Source: Mesaphorura yosii | Lineage: Eukaryota > Arthropoda > Collembola > Poduromorpha > Tullbergiidae | Direction: 5' to 3' | Assembly: GCA_009869945.1 (NCBI GenBank) | Contig: WIXG01000157.1 | Location: 1-64,000, forward strand | DNA: 64,000 bases | Part shown: positions 24,528 through 36,307 of the stretch, one piece after another | Position numbering within the stretch: the first letter of the stretch is position 1 | How the letters are laid out: each line of letters begins with the position of its first letter | Notes under the pieces: model-generated | What the model saw: only the letters and a program-made list of their open reading frames with translations | Database searches by the model: none | Told to the model about the DNA's origin: nothing | Made by a program: the position numbers and the translations under genes

Positions 24528-27500
24528 TCTGAAGCTTGTGGCAAAATATTTCGGCGAATAATGATCACAAAGAACTTCACGTGAGTGTCGAGTGATTTAG
24601 TCGTCACAATTGCAGAGGCCCATTCAGGAATTTCACGGGCACATTCAGAATTCAGAACCTGGCAATTTGGAGTCGTAAAACCACCGTAACTAAATTCCTA
24701 CGTGCTTTTACAGCAAAGGGAAATGGCAATTACGAGCAGAGCTGCAGAGCAACTAACAGGTGTACTGTCATCAAGCAACTGAGAATGGCAGGGTATGATT
24801 GAACTTAAAACTGTCGTGCAATAAAATGAAATTTGCTATTTGCTATTCGCTTGTTCTCATCACTTTTTACTTCTAAATATACACTGCACACGCAGTCAAC
24901 GATACACTTGATTCGAGTTTTGACTTTTTGAGATAAGGAGACCAAAATTCACTGCTCGCTTGTCGCATGCTACGCGCAACTTAAAGTGTGTTCGATTGTC
25001 TCACGTCTCGATGGGCTGACGCTGACGCAACGCTTTCAGGAAATGCAAAATTCTGTGCTCACTTAATCCATTCAGCCAGTGTACAGATTTTGATCATGGC
25101 CGTGGTCCGTGTAACAATACCAAACTGCAAACTTGCATGCAGTTAATGCAGCAATAATAAAAGGACTGGCTGACAGAGTTAATACACTTTTATGAAAGGC
25201 TTCGCTATTCTGCGGCAAAGGTTTATCGAACTCATTTTCTGTGAGCAAACTGCAGACGCGAATGCAAATTGCAAACTGAAAATATTTCAAAGACAGCAGC
25301 CCAAAATTCTATTGTATTTTACGATGCTGAGTTGTGGAGTAGATTTAATATTTAATATTCTATTATTTGTATAAGTGAATGCAGACGCCTGTCACACTCT
25401 CTGCCAGCCAGCTCGGCAGCCCGGCAAGGAATAAAGGAGTACTTGGCTTGATTTTGGCCTGTGCGTTAATATTTTACTTTTGTTGCTCTGCTCTCGCATT
25501 TGCAACTGCAAAAAATGTTCTTTTATTGTTCGTTAATCATTTGGCTTTTTGTAGTTCAGGATAACGCAATTTTGTTCAGGAGATCTCAACCGGAACCCTT
25601 CTTTTTCGTCGCTACATTTTAAGTGCATACCTGAACTCAGATTTACACAACCACCTGTGCGCAGTTACAGGAGCAGACCAACTGGGATTTGCACACATGA
25701 GAGATGAAGCGTTCATTTTTATCCTCAGCTTCCTATTCTCCGTCTCGCTGCAAGCAGCTCAGCAGCTACAACAGCAACAGCAGGACACGTTTCCCTGTGC
25801 CATTAAACTGCACGAAAGGCAGTAAAATATTTTTGTTGGAGCAAATTGGCTGATTTAGTAATCATAAAAATAGGAATTCTGTAAAGAATTTCCTGTGTTG
25901 ATGGTGGATTTGGAAGCAGTACAAAGAATAAAGAAAACGCATCGTGCATTTCAACTTTCGGCTACTGCACGCTACGATAATTTCGTGGACGGAAACTAAA
26001 TGACCGGCTGCATTTCATTTTCAAGACCTGTAATGGCTTTATTTACAAACTGCCGACATAATTGGGCCCAACAGTCATTTCCTTACTTCTGAAAACACAT
26101 AAAATGAGAGCACGCACTGAAAATACTTTAAATTAGCTTTCACTTGGCTGATGGGGATTGAAATTAGTTTTCGTCAATTTCACGACGACTTAGTAGGAAG
26201 TGAACCATAAATTATCTGTGTTTCAAAGTTCAAATTCTAAGTAGCATTGAAACAGTGACATACAATTTTACAATTTTGCATCGTCAATCAACTTTCGGCA
26301 TGGCGTTAGAGGCCCTGTACAGGAGCATCATGAAAGTAATGTTCTGAATTAATTGCTTATGCTCAGCCAGAAGAGGATGAATATGCATGCTCATCTACTC
26401 ATTTCTAATTCAGTGTGGGCAGGCACGCATTAGGCATTAGACATCGTAACATGAGATTGAACTAGTTTCAGGCTTATCAGACCTTGAAATATTGCAGGTT
26501 AATTTCCCTGAACACAGTCACAGAGCCACGGCCATGTAATGGTATGAGTCAGCCAGTCTCGGCGCATTCTAATTCTAATTTTCACGTATGCCGCGGCATG
26601 AATTAACTTTGCGTGGCATGGCACGGGTTGATGACGGCAATTGGTGAAGGTTAGCGGTGAGCTACGTAAAGCAACATGTCATACACATGAAGATAAGATA
26701 ACGCAGGATTTTCTAATGAAAATTCAGTGATGTCAATGAAAGCGTGTTAATTAGGCTAAGCTTTGTGCATTCTTCACTCTTTTCATCACATTTCGGAACG
26801 TGAATTGACTGGATTGTGTCTTAAAACAATTCAAGTCGCAAATCACAACGGTGGTCGACAATCATCGATCAGAAATTATGAGTGAGCTTAAATTAGCAGT
26901 GCATTAATGACTGCCACTCACCTTTATCACCTCGCCCCATAGTCTCATTACTCGACTTGCTTCTCCCATTTGCGGTTTTCCCATTGATTGAGCTCACATT
27001 TTTGCCACTCTGATTCTGACTCACGACTTGGCCATTTGGCTTCTTGTTCCAAGCCACAGCACTTCCACTTCCAGCGTGTCTGGCGTACATGATTATAAAT
27101 CCTGACCTATTTATTTTCACATCGAAGCAAGCGTTTTCTCCGTGTCTGCGTGTAGTTTTATGAGTCCATGGCTTCACTCCACTTCCACTTCACGAATTAG
27201 CTCAGATTAGCTGCAGCAGGTGCAATTTTAAGGTTTCAAATCGTAAATTCACTTCTCACTTCTGTACGATCAGAAAAAGACTAATGAAGACTGACAAAGA
27301 CGCCACTTTTTCAAGGCAATCAGTAATCCGTAACTCAGATTTGGTAAGCGTCTATCCGCCCACGTGGAATTGACTAACTGGGCCCCAGCAAAATCTCACC
27401 AATTCGCAAATACGTAGAATTGCGATGTAAGCGTGTGCGATACACTTGTTTTGGTCCTCTCGAGGATGAACGCTGATGAATCATGAGGGCGAAGGCTGAA

Positions 27501-29198
27501 GCAGTTATTATTATGGAAAGAGATTATAAAAATAACAACACACAAAGCACCAACCACAATAAAATAAATTTTTGAGACAGATGGTCTGCTCCGTCGTGGT
27601 ATTGAATTGAATCGATGATTGATTGATCGAGAACAACTGCCAGTTAGCTCAGGCCAGCACAGCACCAGATTCAGTGAAATGCCAAAATCAGTCGTGCAAA
27701 TGAATTGAATATCGTGTCAATGATTTGGATTGTTATGAAAAGGCACTCGTTCGTGGTTCGTAAGGAACAATCACAGCAATTAATTTGAACTCAGTTGGCT
27801 TCTGGCTGGTTCTGATGACACTATTGTTCTTGTGTACAATTCCAAGAAACTATTTTTGAGTTCACTTTAACTTTAAGCAGTATGACTTCTAAAATTTTGA
27901 TGTCTCGATTTCTCCTGCGTCTCGTCTCATCTCACCATGATGTATGATTGTATCACTTGGATTTTTTCCTGAGTCACACCTTTCGTATTTACAAAATACA
28001 CGCATGCACAAGAATCCGAACTGAAGACAACACGAAACATGAAACACGAGGATGTGCAGTAATTCTTATCTGTTGGGTAGAGCTGAGATTTTGCAACAGA
28101 TTCAAGATTAAGACCAAATCCCGTTTTTTTCGTTTTGTCCTTTTGTTGCTGAATGAAACCACTGAAATGTACCAAACTAAGCTGTGCATGTGCTAAAGTC
28201 TAGCCAAGTCAGCAAGCCAGCTGTTGTTTTTTGGAAATCGCTGATGACAGCCTCGGAAAGGCAAAATGGGTGTAGTGTGAATTTACTACGATGAGAGCTA
28301 TTAAGATTACCAGCGCGGCTTGCCTTGCGAACGCTATCTTCGCCTGATATGTCAAAATCTCGCATGCAAAAAGTGGAGTAAGTACGAATGAGGAAACTTC
28401 AATGGAAATGCACACAAGAATTAATTGACGATTCAGTGCTCAGTGCACGTTATTGGTTTGGCAGACGGTGTATTATTGCGCACAATAAAGACAAGAACGA
28501 TGTTGCTATTATACGAAACGCCTATGTGAATGATTGACAACCTTGAGAAGAATGAATGTGACCAAATCAAGTACTTGCTCATGACTCATTCGACTCGTGC
28601 TTCGTTTACTAGCAGGCATGCAGCCAACGAGTTTTGATTGTCTCAGTACGCTGTTGTCCAGCTTCAGCTTCGATTCGGACACTCCAGTAAAAGTCCAAAG
28701 ATATGATATATGCAGTTAAAAGGAATTGGATCAGCAGCATGGAAAACCTCAGCATGGCACGGAGTCACGTCCTAAATTCTTGAGGCAGGACATCTGAATG
28801 CAGAAGTAAAATGCGGGTCATAAAATGGATCCGGCGATAAAATAAAGAATGGTTCCATTGCTTCTAGATTTAAGACTATTTTTTTCTTAGAAATTAATCC
28901 GGTCCGAGATTGTATCATGACAATTTACGGCTCACATGCGAAAATTACATCATTTTCGCATGTTTCAAGCTCTTCGCCATCTCGCTTGAGTTTGAGAACG
29001 AATCATACCATGTGAGTATGATTTTGACAGAGATATTCTTGCATCATTTTCTGGTAAAGTTAACAAGGTTTGCTTGTCGGCATTACATGAGAATTGTTTA
29101 CCAGCTGTAACCTCATTAAATTAGCAGTAAGTTCCAAGTGCTGCCGTCAGTTAGTTGGGAGACTTCAGGACCTTCTTATCCTTATCAAATATCAAAAG
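24528..29198. other. 4.7-kb non-coding interval between divergent MYO6 and FARSB
   Basis: The genes point away from each other, so this gap holds both upstream regions. One possible exon is noted at 26922-27090. Otherwise I see AT-rich DNA with CAG/CAA-rich bits (25740-25790), a 12-bp palindrome at 26588-26599 and a GTCATAAA word at 28817. No transposon, tRNA or further convincing coding exon is visible. ORFs such as 27396-27665 minus and 25379-25564 plus look accidental. Confidence 0.5.
26922..27090 (-). other. Possible orphan exon, perhaps a 5' exon of myosin VI
   Basis: An open frame starting MYARHAGSGSAVAWNKK runs 56 codons, rich in Ser, Asn, Gly and Lys, and ends at a strong donor (AAAG before GTGAGT at 26921). 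Splicing to the acceptor just before the myosin VI ATG (CTTCAG, 24529-24534) would break the frame. It is therefore either a non-coding 5' exon, an alternative product or chance. The composition resembles the first 30 residues of the myosin VI model. Confidence 0.25.
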
Positions 29199-31668
29199 AT
29201 GCCATCAATTAGCGTGAAGAGAGATTTGTTGTACAAGAAGTTGGGTCAAACGATGAGTAAGTCAAACTTAACACAGAAAAATGGTACTGATAAACCCTGC
29301 GGTGCCTATCACTGGATTCTTACTTATTTCAGCCGATGGCGAGTTTGATCATCTTTGTTTCCAATTCGGTATTGAACTGGACGAAGTAGTAAGTGACCTC
29401 TACGCATTCTACCACCACCGGCATTTACCATAAATCATTAGAGCATGTCTGAACGCTGTTATAGGTAATTGATCCCGATGATAAGAGTGGCACTGTGCAA
29501 TACAAAATTGATATTCCAGCAAACAGATTCGATTTATTATGCGTTGAAGGACTGGCTCGCGCGTTAGGAGTTTTTCTTCGGCGGTAAGCGCATTCAAACT
29601 TACGTGCACGCAGGACCATGAGTTAATTTTGATATCCCATCCGTGACAGATTCCCCGCCCCAGTATACAAGTCAATTCCACCAGCATCCTTGGATCCAAT
29701 TAAAATGATAGTGAAACCTTCGACGAAGCAAGTCCGTCCATTTGTGGTGACAGCTGTTTTGCGGAACGTCACAATGGACCAAGACGCATACGACAGTTTC
29801 ATTGAATTGCAAGAGAAACTCCATCATAATATTTGTCGAAAGCGAGCATTGGTTGCAATCGGTGCGCATGATTTGGACACGCTGACCCCACCATTTACGT
29901 ACAGTGCGGAACCGCCAACCCAGATTAAGTTCAAGCCACTGAATCAAGTGAAAGAATTTGTAGCTGATGAACTGATGGTACACTACCAAAATGACAACCA
30001 TCTGAAGCACTATCTACATATCATTAAGGACGAACCACTGTATCCCATCATTCGAGATTCGAAGGGAGTTGTACTTTCCATGCCCCCCATCATTAACGGA
30101 GAGCATTCCAAGATCTCGAAGAATTCAAAGAATATTTATTTCGAATGCACAGCCACTGATTCCACCAAAGCGAATATTGTGTTGGACACTTTGGTGACCA
30201 TGCTCAGCGAACACTGCAAAACGCCTTTCGTGGCTGAATCCACTCAAGTTGTGTACGAGGAGACTGGAGAAATTAAAGTTTACCCAACACTGAATTATCG
30301 AAAGGCCAAAATTGATGTGGCGAATGTAAATCGGATTATTGGCATTGAGTAAGCTCCACTTTAAATTTTGTGATTTTGTCTACGGGCTTTTCATTGCTTG
30401 CTATTTCATTCATGTCTTCCAGTATTGGTGGTGAGGAGATGGCGAAGAACCTGAGTCGAATGACATTAACTGCGAACGTAGCTAAAGGCAGCGACGGTGC
30501 CGAAGTGGAATTGGAAGTTCCTCCAACAAGACACGACGTTATCCATGAATGTGACATTGTTGAGGATGCTGCAATTGCGTATGGCTACGAAAATATCGAA
30601 ATGAACCTTCCACATACTTCCACCGTTGCAGTTCAGGTAACGTATTCATATTATAATTCTCCATTTCAAGAATTGTCTGATTTAATACCATTTTTGCATG
30701 CAAAAACAGTTCAGCCTTAATAAACTGACGGACCAACTTCGTGAGTCGATTGCGCACTCAGGTTTCACAGAGGCATTAACATTCTCATTGGTAAGAAGGA
30801 AATTTGAGAAGTTATGCGAAGAAATTCGCCTAAATCACGACCTCGTAATGCACGATGCACGATGAATGACTAATTTTCAATGGTCATTTCTAGTGTTCAG
30901 TGGAGGATGAGTGCGAAAAGATTCGACATCCGCGAGATGTGAAAGAGCCAACACTTGCTCGTATTGCCAACCCCAAGACCCTGGAGTTTCAAGCAGCGAG
31001 AAACAGCCTTCTGTCAGGTAGGACGCAGCGAAAATGGAACATTGTAGCCATCTAATTTGGCTTGGCCATCGAGACTAAATCGTAGTTTCGGAACCTTTCC
31101 CATTTAGGACTTCTGAAGACAATTCAGGCAAACAAGAAGATGCCACTCCCACTAAAGCTTTTCGAAATATCTGACGTTGTTTTCCTGAACGAGAACGAAG
31201 GTTTGTTTGGCACTAACAACCGTATGTCTTAGTCTGTTATGGTGTAGGTAACCTTTTCTGATTGAAACTTAACTTTCGAAACAGATACTGGGGCAAAGAA
31301 CGAGCGCCACTTTTGCGCAGTTTACTACAACAAGTCTCCGGGCTTTGAGATCATTCATGGCTTGTTGGATCGCGTGATGCAGCTACTTGAAGTTCCTTCC
31401 GATGCTGAGAAAGGGTACACCCTCAAGTCTGCTGAAGGTAAAGTTACAATTTGCCTGGCCTTGACTCGAATCGAACACGAATACTTTTAACAAATTGACG
31501 CCCTTGCTTAATACAGATCCAACATATTTTGATGGACGATGCGCCGAAATTTTGTATCAGAAAAAAGTTATTGGAAAGCTTGGTGTACTTCATCCTGAAG
31601 TCCTGACTAATTTCGAGTTGACTTTACCAGCATCTGCTGTAGAAATTAACGTAGAACCTTTTCTTTAA
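29199..31668 (+). CDS. FARSB: Cytosolic phenylalanyl-tRNA synthetase beta subunit
   Basis: This is the beta subunit of the alpha2-beta2 enzyme that charges tRNA-Phe in the cytosol. It carries tRNA-binding and editing modules. Ten exons (29199-29256, 29333-29388, 29465-29583, 29650-30348, 30423-30636, 30710-30790, 30894-31017, 31108-31200, 31285-31437, 31517-31668) total 1,749 nt, or 582 aa. The human protein has 589. It starts [18 protein letters not shown]. Strongly conserved blocks include [60 protein letters not shown], the B5-type [20 protein letters not shown], and the end [20 protein letters not shown]. All phases agree and no break is seen. It converges with MRPS24. Confidence 0.97.
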
Positions 31669-31746
31669 TATGAAGTATTGTTGCTAATAATAAGTTTTGA
31701 TTTAATCCTAGTACGATGTGCTTTAATCTAATTTGCTTACTGTCAC

Positions 31747-31752
31747 TTTATT
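31747..31752 (-). terminator. MRPS24: Candidate polyadenylation signal of MRPS24
   Basis: A minus-strand AATAAA lies about 92 nt after the MRPS24 stop. It is 4 nt from the FARSB signal on the other strand. Confidence 0.5.
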
Positions 31753-31756
31753 TGGC

Positions 31757-31762
31757 AATAAA
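31757..31762 (+). terminator. FARSB: Polyadenylation signal of FARSB
   Basis: A plus-strand AATAAA lies about 90 nt after the FARSB stop. Together with the opposite signal at 31747-31752 it forms one 16-bp bidirectional 3'-end element (TTTATTTGGCAATAAA). Confidence 0.6.
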
Positions 31763-31843
31763 TGGTATTGAACAGAAGAGAAAACAGTTCTAATTAACAT
31801 TGACTATTACAAAAACTTATGAATGATTCAACGATCCGCGATG

Positions 31844-32485
31844 CTACACGTATTTAAATATGACATCTTTCTTATCATCAGTTGTTTGTAACTCTATTTT
31901 GACTGGACACTGAAGCCAATAAGACAGTAACTCTTCCGTGTACCCAATCAGAAAGTATATTTTTCTCGCCAGTATCGCCCTTTGAATGAGGCCTATTATT
32001 CGAATGATATTGTGCTGTCTCTTGATGATAATTTCTGATACAAACAGGTTGTGCCAAGTTCCAATCATAAACTTCCTGATGAATTGGTCGTCGATGGTAG
32101 TAGCGCTCGATCGAATACCAAATATGTCAAAGTCCAGATTTTCTGAAATTGGGAACGGGAACAGTCGCGAGCAAGATTAAACCGCTGAATTAAGCGGAAT
32201 ACAATACAATTAGATCGAATTACCGGTATGATAGCTGTTCCATCCCTTCAGATGTGCGATCTGATGGGGTTTGTAGAACTGTTCATAAGTTAAGGGCTTG
32301 TCATGCTTAAGGGTTCTTTTGTATCTTGCAGTCTTGTTTTTCTCCAGACTGGCTGTGGTCTTGAATCCATGACTAATCACTGCGAAGTTGTAATTACTCA
32401 GACCGCCTCCTCGCGTCAGGCAAAGTAGCTCTCCTCTTGACAGTAGAATGGACGCAGTGCGAATACGGATTATGTTGAGGTTCAT
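31844..32485 (-). CDS. MRPS24: Mitochondrial small-subunit ribosomal protein S24 (uS3m)
   Basis: This is a component of the mitochondrial 28S ribosomal subunit. Two exons (32224-32485 and 31844-32142, split by an 81-nt intron) give 186 aa. The first 55 or so residues are rich in Arg, Ser and Leu with few acids, as in a mitochondrial targeting peptide. KPLTYEQFYKPHQIAHLKGW matches the family hallmark (KPVTYE...PHHIAHRKGW in human, as I recall). The C-terminal half (FIRKFMIGTW, YFLIGYTEELLSYWLQCPVK, FKYV end) also aligns well. At the junction HTG|N of relatives reads HTEN here, so the splice could be off by a codon. It converges on FARSB. Confidence 0.92.
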
Positions 32486-33692
32486 GTTTATGACTAGATT
32501 ATAAATTCACTCCATACCTGCATTAATTTATTCAATAGTAAGCAGGAACCGGAAACTTCATAGATCGCAACAAATTAACTTTCACACTGACTGAGACGGT
32601 AGCAATCTATTTCTCTGCAGCATGTATGAAGGTTTTGAAAAATATTTCACAATACAGCTTTCCTTTGTGCTAAAAGGTGATGGGCCAAGTCTCGCAATGC
32701 CCCTTCAATCAGATTATTAATTTCACTGAATTGTCTTTCAGCGAACTTAAAATTCTAAATTGCAACAAAGATGCACAGATTGTAGACCATCAGCTGCCAT
32801 TATGATTTATGACAACTCAGTTGCAAATGAAATGTACGAATGTGTAAGCAAGCCTCATAAAATAAATGTAGAAGAAATGAAGGTTGATTGACAAACAATG
32901 AAACAGCTCACAAGAAGTTGGATGACGTTTTCTTTCTAATACAAACGCAGCTTAATTTTTATTTCTTTTACATATGTTGAAGCAATAACATAAAAATTGA
33001 ATGATGTAAAGTGATGTTTCCGAATTCTGGTTAGAAAGGAATTCAGCGCTCACTGCAAAAGAATAAAAATTACATGAGTTACTCAATTGTCGCTGCTGAA
33101 GAATACTTCTAGTGAAAACTCCATGCATTCGGTGCAAACCAACTCTTAACGAAGAACTAAAAAAATTCGACACACTTCCAGAAAACCATGCCTAAAAGTA
33201 AACCAACTAACGGTAGTGATTAGAAAATAAAAGTTACGAAAGTAAGAATGCAATCCCCTGCACGCTATTCATGTTGGATTCAGATAGAATCAAGTCAAAG
33301 AAATTAGATATACATAAACGGATGGTTTGCAATAAAGCGAAACCAAAATTATATGTTAATTGATGAAAACAACCCAGCATAGCACACTCATTTTCAACCC
33401 CTCACCAAAGACTTCCCCGATTCCCGCAGAATTTCCCCATAATTTTAAGCTTATTTCCTTGTCTTCACGTTTCATGTAGCATGAGTAGTGAAAGAAACAA
33501 AGCACATAAAGTTAGAACATCCTAAAGATTAAAAGGATGACATGGCTAGATAGGTTCTATCATTGAATTTTTATAATTCGCGAAGCGCTGGCTTACGCTT
33601 AAGTAAGCACGAAAATATTTTAGCTTCGTTATACCAAGGTCGATGAGAAGATGGAATACAAGAATGGAATAGTAATTTTGACTTAATTTCCA
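32486..33692. other. 1.2-kb interval between MRPS24 and RPS24
   Basis: AT-rich DNA upstream of MRPS24 and downstream of RPS24. TTTATGAC lies at 32806-32813. The 73-codon minus ORF at 32952-33173 has no recognisable features. No repeat or RNA gene was recognised. A last RPS24 exon might lie here if the donor-like GTAATT at its C-terminus is used. Confidence 0.45.
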
Positions 33693-34381
33693 TTAAATTA
33701 CCTTCTTCGCAGCTGCTGCTCCAACCTTTGCTTTCTTTGTCCCTCGAACTTTCTTCATACGGTTCTTTCTCTCTTTGCGCTGTTTTCTTGTGGTCTTTCC
33801 CTTCTCATACAGACCATGCTATAAAGCGCAAACAAACGTCCATTAACCCTAATAGATCTTTACCCTTCACGCGAAACAAATAGCTATGTGTGCTACACGC
33901 GGGACTTACCCTTGCTAAACGGTACTTAGGCTCGAATTTTTTCGCTAAGTCTAGCGTTTCATAGATTAGAGCAAACCCAGAGCTCTTGCCACCTCCGAAC
34001 GCTGTTTTAAATCCGAACACGAAGACGACGTCTGGAGTGGTTTTGTATAATTTTGCTAATTTTTCGCGGATTTCTGTTTTTGGAAGAGATGCATGACCAG
34101 GATGCACAACGTCGACTACCATTTGCCTTCTTGCTAGCAGTTTATTGGTCATAAATTTCCTCGTTCGTAGCGTCACTGTGCCGTCCGCCTGAAGCACAAG
34201 TAAATAAAATTAAGAGAAGTAGAATTGCATCAGTAACAGCGCCTAAAGACCGAGCCTGCCTGGCCCTGGAGGGCTAGGCTCCATCACTCATCTGACAATT
34301 GAGCTTGCCGTACTGCGCATTCGCTCCCTGAAATACTTAAATATATCAAGAATCAAGTTATCTAAATCCCGAACTCACCAT
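33693..34381 (-). CDS. RPS24: Cytosolic 40S ribosomal protein S24 (eS24)
   Basis: This is a structural protein of the cytosolic 40S subunit. Exons are 34379-34381 (only the ATG, followed by GTGAGT), 33910-34188 and 33693-33818, giving 135 aa. Human RPS24 has about 133. The product reads [13 protein letters not shown], then [52 protein letters not shown] and the basic tail [20 protein letters not shown] first coding exon holding only the start codon is common in ribosomal protein genes. The end is uncertain: AAGAAG is followed by GTAATTTAA, read either as two more codons (V, I) and stop or as a donor to a short last exon. Human RPS24 is known for alternative C-terminal exons. Confidence 0.96.
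34252..34281. other. GC-rich hairpin in the first intron of RPS24
   Basis: GAGCCT (34252-34257) pairs with AGGCTC (34276-34281), and the inner GCCC (34263-34266) pairs with GGGC (34271-34274) around a TGGA loop. It is a GC-rich island in an AT-rich 190-nt intron. On the sense (minus) strand it is flanked by a near C box (GTGATGG) and a D-like CTGA, with AATTG/CAATT able to close a stem, so a C/D snoRNA is possible but unproven. Confidence 0.3.
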
Positions 34382-34993
34382 CTTGAAGAGTGTCGATTTT
34401 CCACGGGTTTGGAACCGTTATCAGTACTTCGTTGGAACTTAATTTAGCTGAATTCAATTTGTCAATTTCACCATACAATGCAGATTGGCTAGCACATGAA
34501 TATGAGAAGACCATGCGATGCGGCGAGACCGACACAATATGGCTTGAATGTATTTGAAAGCTGAGCGCTGCTGCTTGCATTCCCGACTCACACAGATTGC
34601 AATGCATTCTCCATGTCGCTTACTTGAGAGTCTCGCTAGAGAGCACAAGCGGTCCAAAACCATGATGTTGACGAATATGAACGTGAAGTTGTGGAGCTAC
34701 CGGCTGCGGCCAACTGTCAAAATGAGTACAACTTTAATTGACCACTTAAGTGAGACTCGGTTCAGCTGCCAATTCTTTGGATTGGACAACCAAGAGTGCG
34801 AAAAGGTGCATCGACTTCAACGAAAGAATTGCAATGATGATATGCCGTCGGTCTGTTCGATCTCAATGGACAAGCTTTCTTATTAATTCCGATTGGTCTC
34901 ATTCATTTACTTAAATGGAGTTTATGAGAAGTAACAATCTTGAACTTGTGCATAAAATATCATCCGAATACATTAAGTACAACATTTCTTATC
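34382..34993. other. Interval between the RPS24 ATG exon and SSR4
   Basis: This 0.6 kb holds the RPS24 5' UTR and promoter and the SSR4 3' UTR, both minus strand. A 112-codon plus ORF (34548-34886) overlaps it but has no recognisable motif. I could not place the expected 5' TOP start of RPS24. Confidence 0.4.
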
Positions 34994-35650
34994 CTAAGAC
35001 AGTAACTTGGATTTACAGGTTATCGCAACGTACACTACAACCAATCCAGTAATTGCTGCAATCATTTCACTATTCAGCCATGGCCCGGAGTAGGCTCCAG
35101 GATGATTCACGACGACGGTGCCAAGTGGTTTGGGGAATTCTCCAGACTTCGCCTGTAAAGATTAGAATTCAGTTAAATGACGGCCGCGAGTCTATTCTGC
35201 CAACACTGCCAATGTGTGAAGTACCTTTCTAAGTTGAGGAAGACTGTCTTCGTCATAAACATTAATGTAATGATCTCCACGAGTAGCTTTGTTGATTTCT
35301 TCAGTCCAGCTGACTTGGAACCCTCCGTTGGCAGATTGTGATCTTGCGACATTAACTATTTTGCCGTTGATTTCAGCATAGAAGTTGTCAGCTGGTGCTG
35401 GAGCTTTACCATTACATTTAATATCAAAGACCCCGACATAGGCGACATTAGTTAAAATTGAAGCATCGGTCGTCGTGTAAGATGTAGTCTTCGTGATTGT
35501 TGGGGATGAACAGCTGGCACCTGTAAATAGACAATGACACACAGCCATAAATAACACAATTCCAGCGTTCAAAGTCCTTCTATTGAATTAAATCTTACCA
35601 AATGCTGAGCCGGCGAAGAGGACAAGGCTGAGAAGGATTACACGGTACAT
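34994..35650 (-). CDS. SSR4: Translocon-associated protein subunit delta (signal sequence receptor 4)
   Basis: TRAP-delta is an ER membrane subunit of the TRAP complex, which sits beside the Sec61 channel and assists protein entry. Exons 35599-35650, 35225-35520 and 34994-35152 give 168 aa (human about 173). A cleavable signal peptide (MYRVILLSLVLFAGSAFG) is followed by a luminal domain with two cysteines (ASCSSP and FDIKCNG), as expected for the family's disulfide. EFPKPLGTVVVNHPGAYSGPW precedes the single C-terminal membrane span (IAAITGLVVVYVAITC) and a short cytosolic KSKLLS. No break is seen. Confidence 0.95.
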
Positions 35651-36307
35651 TTTCACAAAATCAAGCTAATTAAATTAAAGGTAAATAATATTTAATTCGT
35701 GTACGGTACGATGCAAGTTGTGCTGTCTCCGGTTCTTCCGTTCTACAGTTTCTACACCTTTAACTGTTGTTGTCACTCAATTCCAATTTTCGAGCACAGA
35801 AAAGTATAAACGTGTTCAACGCAATATGTGATGTGGCACACGCACCGTACGGTAGGCGAATTTCAACTCTCTCTGCATGCGCAATTGGTATTTGTCAAGC
35901 ACATAGCACAACTCACATGAAGGCAAAGTGGCTTGTGATGAGACTAATTTCCCCGGTAGTGTATCAATTTTTAGAGTTAAAGTACTTGATAAGTCGCTGA
36001 TTGACTTTGTTTTTGACCGTCACAATTATGGCGATGCGATGGGACTCGTTATCCCTGATATATAAACCTTAATTCTAATCCATCAATAATCTATAAATGT
36101 AAAGGGTTGGTGAAAGCCAAAGAAAGTGTGCAACACGGACCACCACGGCAAGAAAATGCAAAGTGGGCTTCAATGATTTTGTTTGAATTTGTACCTTTGA
36201 TTTTAATAACTTATTATTTTAATTAAGGCATGACATGTACTCGTACTTGATTGAGTGTAAGAAAATAAATTAAGGCAAAATTTAATTTAAAGTTTTGGTT
36301 CTTCGGT
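35651..36307. other. Interval between SSR4 and the CEP350-like gene
   Basis: This 0.65 kb contains the SSR4 promoter and 5' UTR and the 3' UTR of the CEP350-like gene. A 77-codon plus ORF (35767-36000) is probably chance. No repeat is seen. Confidence 0.4.

Noticed and set aside
26922-27090. Coding join of the orphan exon to myosin VI
   Set aside because: Splicing to the acceptor before the myosin VI ATG shifts the frame and meets a stop.
27396-27665. 89-codon minus ORF with a hydrophobic span
   Set aside because: No start context, splice partner or family match. A hydrophobic run is easily produced by AT-rich DNA.
34548-34886. 112-codon plus ORF between RPS24 and SSR4
   Set aside because: Lies over the expected RPS24 promoter and SSR4 3' UTR and shows no family features.
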